Assembly (NCBI GenBank): GCA_035295705.1
Contig: DATGIN010000343.1
Location: forward strand, 1-7,578
Direction of reading: 5' to 3'
Source: Poindextera sp035295705
Lineage (GTDB): Bacteria > Pseudomonadota > Alphaproteobacteria > Caulobacterales > Caulobacteraceae
DNA length: 7,578 nucleotides
A program made the translations under genes and the position numbers. Positions 1 to 5,794 of this stretch are shown here, one piece after another; the first letter of the stretch is position 1; every line of letters begins with the position of its first letter. Under the pieces are notes generated by a model. The model did no database searches. It saw only the letters and a list, made by a program, of their open reading frames with translations, and was not told the origin of the DNA.

Positions 1-602
1 GCGCGCCCAACCAGCGCCGTGGCTGCGGCGCACGCCAGCGCGAGCCCGGTCACGACGAGATAGCCGGCGCTCCATAAGCCGCTCTGCTGGAGCAGGCTGA
101 GGTTCGGCTCGGCCAGCGTCGGATAGGTCGCCAGCGCCGCCAGGCTGCCGAGGTTGCTGGCGGCGTAGAGGAAGTAGGGATCACGCGCCGCCTTCTCGTC
201 CAGGCGGGCGAACCAGGCCTGCAGCAGCGAGGCCGTGCCGCTGAGCACGACGAATGGCGCGCCGACCATCAGCGCCAGCGCCGCGAGCTGCCAGCCGATC
301 GGGTTCGCGCCGCCGGCCGGCGGGGCAAGCCTCGCCGCCGAGATGGGCAGGGCGAGGGCGGCGGCGAGCAACAGCGCCGGGTGCAGGAAGACGCCCCAGC
401 GCCCCGGCAGCCAGCGCACGCTGGCGTGGGCGTATAGGTATCCCCCGAGCAGCGCGACCTGGAAGAACACCAGCGAGGTGTTCCAGACCGAGGCCCCGCC
501 GCCGAGCAGCGGAAGAAGAAGGCGCGCGCAGAGCAGCTCGGCCCAGAAGATCAGGGCCGCGGCGATCAGCAGCGTCGCGCCGAACAGCGTCCGCATCGTC
601 AT
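1..602 (-). CDS. Membrane domain of a fused spermidine-synthase-like protein (partial, runs off left edge)
   Basis: The reading frame is open from the ATG at 602 to the window edge, giving the first 200 residues. Seen: an N-terminal hydrophobic helix (about residues 5-30), a Gly-rich turn followed by SVWNTSLVFFQ and GGYLYAH (38-59), further hydrophobic segments near 72-88, 104-130 and 178-198, and a block starting DPYFLYAASNLGS (141-153) with YPTLAEP (160-166). These two blocks are characteristic of multi-pass membrane proteins whose C-terminal half is a spermidine-synthase/SAM-methyltransferase-like domain (often called fused MFS/spermidine synthase). That catalytic half would lie beyond the edge and cannot be judged; the substrate of such proteins is usually unknown. 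A GGGAGG lies 14 bases before the ATG, a long spacing, but no in-frame start lies between them. It is divergent from the small secreted peptide gene. The family call is fairly sure, the function is not. Confidence 0.85.
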   Translation of the reverse strand, partial: MTMRTLFGATLLIAAALIFWAELLCARLLLPLLGGGASVWNTSLVFFQVALLGGYLYAHASVRWLPGRWGVFLHPALLLAAALALPISAARLAPPAGGANPIGWQLAALALMVGAPFVVLSGTASLLQAWFARLDEKAARDPYFLYAASNLGSLAALATYPTLAEPNLSLLQQSGLWSAGYLVVTGLALACAAATALVGR

Positions 603-726
603 TTCGGCGTCGTGGTCCTCCCGCGGCCCAGCCTGCCGCGAGATCGATCCACTGGCCAGGGATCAGCTTAGCCGTTGCCCCGGCGCGACGGCCGGGCCAT
701 GTTCGCCACGGGAGGACTCAAAAACG
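603..726. promoter_or_regulatory. Divergent intergenic region between membrane protein and secreted peptide genes
   Basis: This 124-base gap must hold the promoters of both diverging genes. Each side has a GGGAGG-type ribosome site: 617-622 on the minus strand for the membrane protein and 710-715 on the plus strand, 11 bases before the ATG at 727. A perfect 6-bp inverted repeat, CCCGGC (679-684) and GCCGGG (691-696) with a 6-base loop, sits just upstream of the plus-strand ribosome site. It could be an operator half-site pair or a leader hairpin, or simply GC-rich chance. No convincing -35/-10 pair was found. Confidence 0.45.
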
Positions 727-906
727 ATGTCGAACAAGCTCAACGCGGTTGCCTCGGCGCTGGCGCTCATCTGCCTGGTCGGCGGAACGACGCTTGCGCT
801 GGCGTCCGCCACGCCCGTCGCCGCGGCGACCGGCAAGAAGGGCCACAAGGTCGTCAAGCACCACAAGACGACGAAGACCAAAGTCACCACGGGCGGCTAC
901 GGCTAA
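727..906 (+). CDS. Small secreted Lys/His-rich peptide (59 aa, hypothetical)
   Basis: I do not recognise a named family. The 59-residue product starts at ATG 727, preceded by GGGAGG at 710-715. Residues 1-34 look like a Sec signal peptide: a Lys at position 4, a hydrophobic core (ASALALICLVGG) and AxA-type cleavage options after residue 28 (ASA) or 34 (AAA). Cys16 is not in a good lipobox (Ile precedes it), so a lipoprotein is unlikely. The mature part is about 25-31 residues with seven Lys and three His (including KHHK), no acidic residues, and a GGYG end, so it is very basic and could bind metal, nucleic acid or anionic surfaces. The stop is TAA, followed two codons later by in-frame TAG at 913; the heme protein gene begins 27 bases on in the same frame, suggesting co-transcription. 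Earlier in-frame starts exist (for example at 235) but would run antisense through the membrane protein gene. Confidence 0.7.
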   Translation: MSNKLNAVASALALICLVGGTTLALASATPVAAATGKKGHKVVKHHKTTKTKVTTGGYG

Positions 907-933
907 CCGCCCTAGCCGACGTCGTATTTCCAC

Positions 934-2160
934 ATGGGCGCGCGCGTTCTGGTCGCCGAGATCGGCGCGGCGCTCATGCTCATCCTAGCGGCGCTGGCCG
1001 CCGGCCTCGCTCCCCGGCACGCCCCGCCGGCGATGGACGCGCTCATCGAGCCAGGCGGTCGGGCCGCCGACGTCGCCCTCGCCGTCAACGACCCCGACGA
1101 GTATGCGTGGCGGCTGTTCCTCTACCTGAACCGCCAGGCCGCGCCGGGCGCGGCCGGCGTCGCCGATCCGGGCCGCTCGATCCTTGCCTATCAGCCGGAC
1201 GCGCCGGTGGTCTGGGAGACCTGGCCGCTGGTTTCTGGCGACGGAAAGACCCAGGCCGGGAGCGAGGTGCTGCCGCCGAACGGCGCCGCGCCGGTGGCCT
1301 GGCCCGCGCTCAGCCGCGCCGCCTGGCCGGCCAAGCGCCTCAGCGTGCGGCTCTCGAACCCCGAGGGGCCAGCGATGCTGGAGGTGCGCATCAACCGCGC
1401 CAGCTACGACTTCATCCGCGCCCGTGGGCTCTACAATGTCGCCGGCCTGCAGCGCCTCTACGCCGAGGCGCAGGCCGCCGGCGATCCGGACGCCGTCCGC
1501 TTCCCGATCGGCGCCAAGGCGGTGAAGGCGGTCTGGAGGGACCTCGGCGCGAACCCGCCCGCGGCGCTGCTCGCGCGCTACCACTGGCGGCGCATCGGCG
1601 GGCGCGTCTTTGGCCTGACCGGCCTGCATATCGCCACCCGCGACCTGCCGACCTGGTTCTGGGCCGATTTCGAGCACGTCGACGATCCGCTGCCGCCCGG
1701 CGAGCCGTCGCAGGATTTAACCACGCGTGGGCCCAGCGCCGCCGCGCGCGGCCGCGTCGACGGCGAGCGGCGGGAGCTGATCGGCTCGAAGTGGGCCTAC
1801 TACCGCCTGCGCGGCGCGCAGATCGGCTTCGTCGATGCGCGCGGGGCCCCGACGCGGCTTTCCGACGCGATGCTCGAACAGGGCTTCGAGCACACCTCGT
1901 GCATCACCTGCCATGCGCGCGCGACGATCCGCTTCGAGCATGGCCGACTGACCGCGCTCGGCCCCAACCCCGCCAACTTCGACGACGCGGACGCCCGCCC
2001 GCCCGCGCTCGCGGACGCCGCCAACACCGACCTTGGCGCGCCGCGCCCCGGGCAATTCGGCAAGCGCGGCCTCGATTTCCTGCAAACCGACTTCGTGTGG
2101 TCGCTCGCCGTGCGTGCGCCGCGCGAGGTCCCCGGCGGACGCCTGGTCCCACGCCCATGA
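934..2160 (+). CDS. Exported or membrane-anchored protein with a single c-type heme motif (408 aa)
   Basis: A hydrophobic N-terminal stretch (residues about 5-26) is either a signal peptide or a single anchor, placing the rest in the periplasm. A CxxCH motif, Cys323-Ile-Thr-Cys326-His327, predicts one covalently bound heme near the C-terminus. Other recognisable conserved blocks are YAWRLFLYLNRQA (57-69), VWETW (93-97), FPIGAKAVKAVWR (190-202), and GLTGLH followed by WFWADFEHVD (227-250). This pattern matches a family of poorly characterised proteobacterial cytochrome-c-like proteins; no precise role is known to me. No Met follows the heme motif, so if the sixth ligand comes from the C-terminal part it would more likely be His336 or another residue. 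No ribosome site is visible before ATG 934, but in-frame stops at 904 and 913 rule out most earlier starts; reinitiation after the peptide gene is possible. The stop overlaps the GST start as ATGA. Confidence 0.82.
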   Translation: MGARVLVAEIGAALMLILAALAAGLAPRHAPPAMDALIEPGGRAADVALAVNDPDEYAWRLFLYLNRQAAPGAAGVADPGRSILAYQPDAPVVWETWPLVSGDGKTQAGSEVLPPNGAAPVAWPALSRAAWPAKRLSVRLSNPEGPAMLEVRINRASYDFIRARGLYNVAGLQRLYAEAQAAGDPDAVRFPIGAKAVKAVWRDLGANPPAALLARYHWRRIGGRVFGLTGLHIATRDLPTWFWADFEHVDDPLPPGEPSQDLTTRGPSAAARGRVDGERRELIGSKWAYYRLRGAQIGFVDARGAPTRLSDAMLEQGFEHTSCITCHARATIRFEHGRLTALGPNPANFDDADARPPALADAANTDLGAPRPGQFGKRGLDFLQTDFVWSLAVRAPREVPGGRLVPRP

Positions 2161-2846
2161 AGCTCTACCAGACCTACACCTCGCCGTTCCCGACCCGCGT
2201 GCGGCTCGTCCTCTACGCCAAGGGCATCGAGGTCGAGATCATCGAGCCGCCCGGCTTCCACTCGTCCGCGGAGTCGAAGGGCGACTACCTGGCGATCAAC
2301 CCGATCGGCCGCGTGCCGACGCTGGTCCTCGACGACGGCCGCGCACTGCCGGAGTCGGAAGTCATCTGCGAGTACCTCGAGGACGCCTACCCCGACCCGC
2401 CGGTTCGGCCGGCCGACGCCTGGGCGCGGGCCAAGGTGCGGCTCATCTCGCGCCTCTGCGACTTCTACCTGGTGATGGCCATGGTCCCGCTGTTCAACGC
2501 CTCGGGCCGCTCGCGAAAGCGGTGGGACCACGAGCGCATCGCAGCGGCGCTCGCCGAGGTGGAGACGGCGCTGGGCTACATCGAGCACCACATCGAAAGC
2601 GGCGGCTACGCCGTTGGCGCCAGCCTTACGACGGCCGACGGGGCGCTCCTTCCGCAGCTGGTGCTGGCCTACGAGTGGGCGCCGCATCTGTTCGGCGCGG
2701 CCAGCCCGCTCGGCAAGCATCCAAAGCTCGCCGCCTATTGGCGCGCGATCCAGACCGACCCGATCGCCGCGCGGCTGCTTGCCGAGACGCGCAACGCCAT
2801 CGCCGACGAGCAGGCCAGGGCGAAGGCGGCCGCCCGCGGCGGCTAG
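2157..2846 (+). CDS. Glutathione S-transferase family protein (229 aa)
   Basis: The length and layout are those of a soluble cytosolic GST. The thioredoxin-like N-terminal domain (about 1-80) has the opening SPFPTRVRLVLYAKGIEVE (9-27), the conserved Val53-cis-Pro54 in NPIGRVPTL, and the glutathione gamma-glutamyl-binding Glu66-Ser67 in LPESEVICEYLED. The helical C-terminal domain (about 88-220) carries the N-capping box Thr158-x-x-Asp161 in SLTTADGALLP. The likely activating residue is Ser9 or Thr13, but this cannot be settled by eye. Substrate is unknown; conjugation, isomerisation or peroxide reduction are all possible in this superfamily. Its ATG lies inside the ATGA that ends the heme protein gene, implying translational coupling. 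No export signal is seen, so the coupled pair would act on opposite sides of the inner membrane. Its TAG stop interlocks with that of the converging DUF1223 gene. Confidence 0.92.
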   Translation: MKLYQTYTSPFPTRVRLVLYAKGIEVEIIEPPGFHSSAESKGDYLAINPIGRVPTLVLDDGRALPESEVICEYLEDAYPDPPVRPADAWARAKVRLISRLCDFYLVMAMVPLFNASGRSRKRWDHERIAAALAEVETALGYIEHHIESGGYAVGASLTTADGALLPQLVLAYEWAPHLFGAASPLGKHPKLAAYWRAIQTDPIAARLLAETRNAIADEQARAKAAARGG

Positions 2847-3520
2847 AGAACCTGAGCGGCCAGGATCGGGCCCCCGTTCGCGGCCTGCACCAGGATCGCG
2901 GTCTTCAGCACCGGGTCCGCCTTCGGCACGGCGAAACCGACGCTGGCGCCGGTCCAGCGGCCGACGCGCACGAGACTGCGGACCACGTTGCGGTGCGGCA
3001 GCGTCTTGCCGCCGTTCTCGCCGCGCTTCACCGCCACGTTGAGGGTTCGCGGGTCGTAGCGCACCAGCCAGACGTCCGCGCCGCCGGCCGGCGCCCTGCC
3101 GGCGCCGATGACGACGCGTCCGGGGCCGAGCGCCAGCGTCGCCCCGCTGGGCGCGCCTGCGGCCCGGATCGCCGCCGCAAGCTCGCGCGGATCGTTGCCC
3201 ACCAGGTCGCGCCTGCCGTCGATCACAACCTCGGGCGTGGCCACCTCGGCATGGTGCAGGCCGTGCGCGTAGTCCCACTGCCGCCGGGTGTAGGCGGGGT
3301 CGGCGAAGGTGTCCCTCCAGCCAAGGTCGTCCCAGTAGGTCACGCCGAAGCTCAGCACCAGCACGCCCGGGCGGTCGGCCAGCGCATTGACGTTGGCGTC
3401 GGCCGGCGGGCACGAGGAGCAGCCCTGGCTCTGGTAGAGCTCCACCACGACCGGGCTGGGTTGCGCGATGGCGCCGCCCGCGACGGCGAGCGCGGCGATG
3501 ATCCCCGACAACAACCGCAT
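2843..3520 (-). CDS. DUF1223 family periplasmic thioredoxin-like protein (225 aa)
   Basis: Recognised as DUF1223 from the block VVELYQSQGCSSCPPADANV (residues 24-43) with the redox-type pair Cys34-Ser-Ser-Cys37, and from TYWDDLGWRDTFADP followed by TRRQWDYA. The family adopts a thioredoxin-like fold and is generally exported; its reaction is not established. Residues 1-19 form a short signal peptide ending AIA before Gln20. The length is typical of the family. In many relatives the Trp-containing block reads FHVDYWD; here it is FGVTYWD, losing a His and an Asp, so if those matter the protein may differ functionally. A GAGGG ribosome site at 3525-3529 lies just before ATG 3520. It converges on the GST gene, sharing four bases (CTAG) at the stops, and diverges from the CoA-transferase gene across an 89-base gap. 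Confidence 0.9.
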   Translation of the reverse strand: MRLLSGIIAALAVAGGAIAQPSPVVVELYQSQGCSSCPPADANVNALADRPGVLVLSFGVTYWDDLGWRDTFADPAYTRRQWDYAHGLHHAEVATPEVVIDGRRDLVGNDPRELAAAIRAAGAPSGATLALGPGRVVIGAGRAPAGGADVWLVRYDPRTLNVAVKRGENGGKTLPHRNVVRSLVRVGRWTGASVGFAVPKADPVLKTAILVQAANGGPILAAQVL

Positions 3521-3609
3521 GTCGCCCTCGTCTTTCGGCCTGAGCTAAGGTGCTAACTAGTGCGGCTTCGGCCGCGATCAACGGATGAGTCGCGAGCGGA
3601 GCCCTGCCG
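3521..3609. promoter_or_regulatory. Divergent promoter region of DUF1223 and CoA-transferase genes
   Basis: This 89-base gap carries the outward promoters of both genes. It contains an A/T-richer core at about 3543-3561 with two CTAA repeats (CTAAGGTGCTAACTAGT), the likeliest place for promoter or operator elements. The CoA-transferase has GGAG at 3598-3601, 8 bases before ATG 3610, which supports that start. No sigma-factor consensus could be assigned with confidence. Confidence 0.45.
3562..3575 (+). other. UUCG tetraloop hairpin in the CoA-transferase leader
   Basis: GCGGC-TTCG-GCCGC forms a perfect 5-bp stem closed by C-G around a UUCG loop when read on the plus strand, extendable by one U-G pair. 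The C(UUCG)G loop is known to be exceptionally stable in RNA. It lies 35 bases upstream of ATG 3610. No T-run follows, so it is not a standard intrinsic terminator; it may stabilise the 5' end of the transcript or be fortuitous. Confidence 0.4.
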
Positions 3610-4803
3610 ATGCCCGATGCAACGTCGACCGCCGCGGAGAAGCCGCTCGCCGGCATCGTCGTGCTCGACCTCACGCTCGCGCGGGCCGGGCCGACTTGCG
3701 TGCGCCACCTGGCGGACTGGGGCGCGGACGTGATCCAGGTCCAGCAGCCGACCGCCGGCGAGGATCTGATCGGCTCGCGCGACGGCTTCGACTACCAGAA
3801 CCTGCACCGCAACAAGCGGGCGATCAGCCTGAACCTGAAGTCGCCGGACGGTCACGCGGCGTTCCTCAGGCTGGCGGCGAACGCCGACGTCGTGGTCGAG
3901 AACATGCGGCCGCAGGTGAAGCACCGCCTGAAGGTCGCCTACGAGGACCTCGAGGCGGTCAATCCCCGCCTCGTCTACGGCTCCATCTCCGGGTTCGGCC
4001 AGGACGGCCCCTACGGCAATCGCGCGGGCGTCGACCAGATCATCCAGGGCATGAGCGGGCTGATGTCGATCACCGGCGAGCCGGGGCGCGGGCCGATGCG
4101 GGTCGGCATCGCCGTCTCCGACATGGCGGCGGGGACCCTCCTGGCGCTGGGGATCATGATGGCGCTCTTCAAGCGCGAGCGGAGCGGCCGGGGCGCGAAC
4201 GTCACCACCTCGCTGCTCGAGAGCCAGATCTTCATGAACGACTTCCAGTCGTCGCGCTGGCTGATGGCCGGCGAGGTCCCCGGGCAGACCGGCAACGACC
4301 ACCCGACCATGACGCCGATGGGGACCTTCCCGGCCGCCGATGGCTTCATCAACATCGCCGCCTCCTCGCCGGACCAGTGGCGGCGGTTCTGCGAGGCGAT
4401 CGGGCGTCCGGACTGGCTCGAGAGGGAAGAGTGGCGCTCCGCGGGCCGCCGCACCCGCGTCCGCGCCGAGGTGAACGCCGCCGTCGCCGCCGAGACCGCC
4501 AAGCAGCCGACGGCGCACTGGGTCGCGGCGATGGAGCAGGCCGGGATCCCTTGCGGGCCGATCTACACGATCGACCAGACGTTCGCGGACCCGCAGGTCA
4601 AGCACCTGGGGATGGCGGCGCCGGTCGAGCACCCCCGGCTGGGCGCCACCCACATGGTGGCGTCACCGATCAACATCTCCGGCGTCGAGAAAGCGATCCG
4701 CTGCGCCGCGCCGGCCAAGCCGGATGCCACGGACGCGGTTCTGGCGGCGGCCGGCTACAGCGCGTCCGAGATCGCGCGGATGCGGCAAGCCGGCGCCATT
4801 TGA
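3610..4803 (+). CDS. Family III (CaiB/BaiF) CoA-transferase (397 aa)
   Basis: Length and motifs match family III acyl-CoA transferases, which move CoA between carboxylic acids through an aspartyl-CoA intermediate. Seen: KPLAGIVVLDLT near the N-terminus, RAGPTCVRHLADWGADVIQV (25-44), NKRAISLNLKSPDG (68-81), ADVVVENMRP (92-101), GSISGFGQDGPYG (124-136) and VSDMAAG, in which Asp171 aligns with the catalytic Asp of formyl-CoA transferase and of alpha-methylacyl-CoA racemase. The racemases also need a His 30 residues earlier (mycobacterial MCR His126/Asp156); here that position is Val141, which argues for a transferase rather than a racemase. The usual Lys-Val-Glu after GADVI is replaced by Gln-Val-Gln. 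Substrate cannot be read from sequence. GGAG 8 bases upstream supports the start. It stands alone on the plus strand, converging on the crotonase gene, whose substrate would also be an acyl-CoA. Confidence 0.93.
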   Translation: MPDATSTAAEKPLAGIVVLDLTLARAGPTCVRHLADWGADVIQVQQPTAGEDLIGSRDGFDYQNLHRNKRAISLNLKSPDGHAAFLRLAANADVVVENMRPQVKHRLKVAYEDLEAVNPRLVYGSISGFGQDGPYGNRAGVDQIIQGMSGLMSITGEPGRGPMRVGIAVSDMAAGTLLALGIMMALFKRERSGRGANVTTSLLESQIFMNDFQSSRWLMAGEVPGQTGNDHPTMTPMGTFPAADGFINIAASSPDQWRRFCEAIGRPDWLEREEWRSAGRRTRVRAEVNAAVAAETAKQPTAHWVAAMEQAGIPCGPIYTIDQTFADPQVKHLGMAAPVEHPRLGATHMVASPINISGVEKAIRCAAPAKPDATDAVLAAAGYSASEIARMRQAGAI

Positions 4804-4930
4804 CCCCTGGAGCCAGGCAGGCCCCGGCGGGCGGCCTCGGCAACGTCATGCTCAACCACGACAGCTCGAATTCGGCCGGCGGGCGCCGTCCGGCCGCCTT
4901 AGGCCCTGGTCGAACGGTAAGGCGCGGGGC
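4804..4930. other. Convergent intergenic gap with a GC-rich stem
   Basis: This 127-base gap lies between the CoA-transferase stop and the crotonase stop, where transcription from both sides should end. It holds a 7-bp perfect inverted repeat, CGGCCGG (4873-4879) and CCGGCCG (4890-4896), with a 10-base loop. Neither side is followed by a T-run, so a classical intrinsic terminator is not shown; termination may be Rho-dependent or the stem may act only as an RNA end protector. No small gene was found here. Confidence 0.4.
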
Positions 4931-5725
4931 TCAGCGGCCCTGGAACACCGGGTCGCGCTTTTCCATGAACGCTTTGCGGCCTTCTGCGTAGTCGGCGCTC
5001 TCGAAGCAGGCGTCGACGGCCTTGGTCACCTCGTCCAGCTGCCGCCGCTCCGGGTCCTTGACCGCCTCGCGCACCGCCATTTTGGCGGCCTTGACGGTCA
5101 GCGGCGCGTTGCGCGAGATCATGACGGCGTACTCGCGCACCGCCGCTTCGAGCTCGCCCGAGCCCACGACCTTGTTCACCAGGCCGATGCGCAGCGCCTC
5201 GTCCGCGGTGAAGTGACGGGCGGTGAACATGATCTCCTTGGCGAACGACGGACCGACGAGGTCCGTCAGCGTCTTCAGGCCTTCGTAGCCGTAGCCCAAC
5301 CCCAGCCGCGCGGCCGGGATGCCGAAGCGGCTGTCATCGGAGCACACGCGCATGTCGCAGCTCAGCGCCACCGCCATGCCGCCGCCGATGCAGTATCCCC
5401 GGATCATGGCGATCGAGGGTTTGGAGAGCCTGGCCATCGCCCGCGTCGCCGACGCGTTCCTGGCCGAATAGACCTCGTTCGCCTCCCGGTTGGCGCGGAC
5501 GTCCGCGAACTGGCTGATGTCGGCGCCGGACACGAACGCCTTGTCGCCGGCGCCGGTGAACACCACGACGCGGATTTCCGGGTCGGCGTCGAACGCCTCG
5601 AGCACGCCGGGGATGGCCGCCCACATCTCGACCGAGACGGCGTTCCGCCGCTCGGGGTTGTTGAAGATCATCCAGCCGATCTCGCCGTCCTTGCGGCCGA
5701 TCAGCTTGTCGATGCCGAGGTCCAT
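4931..5725 (-). CDS. Crotonase-fold protein (enoyl-CoA hydratase/isomerase family) lacking both catalytic Glu
   Basis: This 264-residue protein has the full crotonase fold: NNPERRNAV (22-30), the oxyanion-hole segment VSGADISQF (65-73), the second oxyanion segment GYCIGGGMAVAL (110-121), and the C-terminal EGRKAFMEKRDPVF (248-261). In rat mitochondrial enoyl-CoA hydratase the acid/base pair Glu144 and Glu164 lies in GGGCELA and QPE, 20 residues apart. The matching residues here are Ala118 and Ala138, also 20 apart, so both carboxylates are absent while the oxyanion hole (Ala68, Gly115) is kept. It should still bind an acyl-CoA thioester but may catalyse something else (decarboxylation, isomerisation, hydrolysis). 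GGGAG 6 bases before ATG 5725 supports the start. It follows the sulfatase gene by 63 bases on the same strand, probably as one transcript. Confidence 0.9.
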   Translation of the reverse strand: MDLGIDKLIGRKDGEIGWMIFNNPERRNAVSVEMWAAIPGVLEAFDADPEIRVVVFTGAGDKAFVSGADISQFADVRANREANEVYSARNASATRAMARLSKPSIAMIRGYCIGGGMAVALSCDMRVCSDDSRFGIPAARLGLGYGYEGLKTLTDLVGPSFAKEIMFTARHFTADEALRIGLVNKVVGSGELEAAVREYAVMISRNAPLTVKAAKMAVREAVKDPERRQLDEVTKAVDACFESADYAEGRKAFMEKRDPVFQGR

Positions 5726-5751
5726 CGCCTGCTCCCGCGCTATTGCCGCGA

Positions 5752-5794
5752 CAGTAGGCGAGGCGGCCGGCGCGCAAAAGCGCGCGGCCTACTG
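5752..5794 (-). terminator. Strong hairpin on the sulfatase stop codon with two alternative outer stems
   Basis: A perfect 6-bp stem GCGCGC (5770-5775 with 5780-5785) encloses a TTTT loop on the coding (minus) strand. It can be lengthened by four GC pairs (5765-5768 with 5786-5789) across one bulged base. Alternatively the perfect 8-bp repeat CAGTAGGC (5752-5759) and GCCTACTG (5787-5794) can close it; the two outer stems compete for 5787-5789. The structure includes the last codon and TAG stop of the sulfatase. No T-run follows, so it may be an attenuator, RNA-processing or mRNA-stabilising element between the sulfatase and crotonase rather than a simple terminator. Confidence 0.5.

Noticed and set aside
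675..703. Possible sigma-70-like promoter TTGCCC-17-CATGTT for the small peptide
   Set aside because: The -10 matches only three of six consensus bases and the region is very GC-rich, so the match is not better than chance.
235..726. In-frame N-terminal extension of the small secreted peptide to ATG 235
   Set aside because: It would run antisense through the conserved membrane protein and bury the signal peptide internally. The GGGAGG before ATG 727 supports the short form.
675..2846. Long plus-strand open frame (723 codons) ending at the GST stop
   Set aside because: Its C-terminal part is the GST gene itself. The upstream extension is an Arg/Ala/Gly-rich shadow of the peptide and heme-protein frames, with no family motifs, while the ATGA-overlapping start at 2157 fits the GST domain exactly.
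1800..3674. Long minus-strand open frame (624 codons) across GST and DUF1223
   Set aside because: It is antisense or out of frame to two clearly recognised genes, is composed of low-complexity Arg/Ala/Gly runs, and is explained by high GC content removing stop codons.
4011..4502. Antisense open frame inside the CoA-transferase gene (163 codons)
   Set aside because: It mirrors a strongly conserved gene on the other strand, has no recognisable motif or ribosome site, and is expected from the codon bias.
4807..4819. Short CCTG/CAGG stem right after the CoA-transferase stop
   Set aside because: A 4-bp stem with no T-run is too weak to call a terminator.
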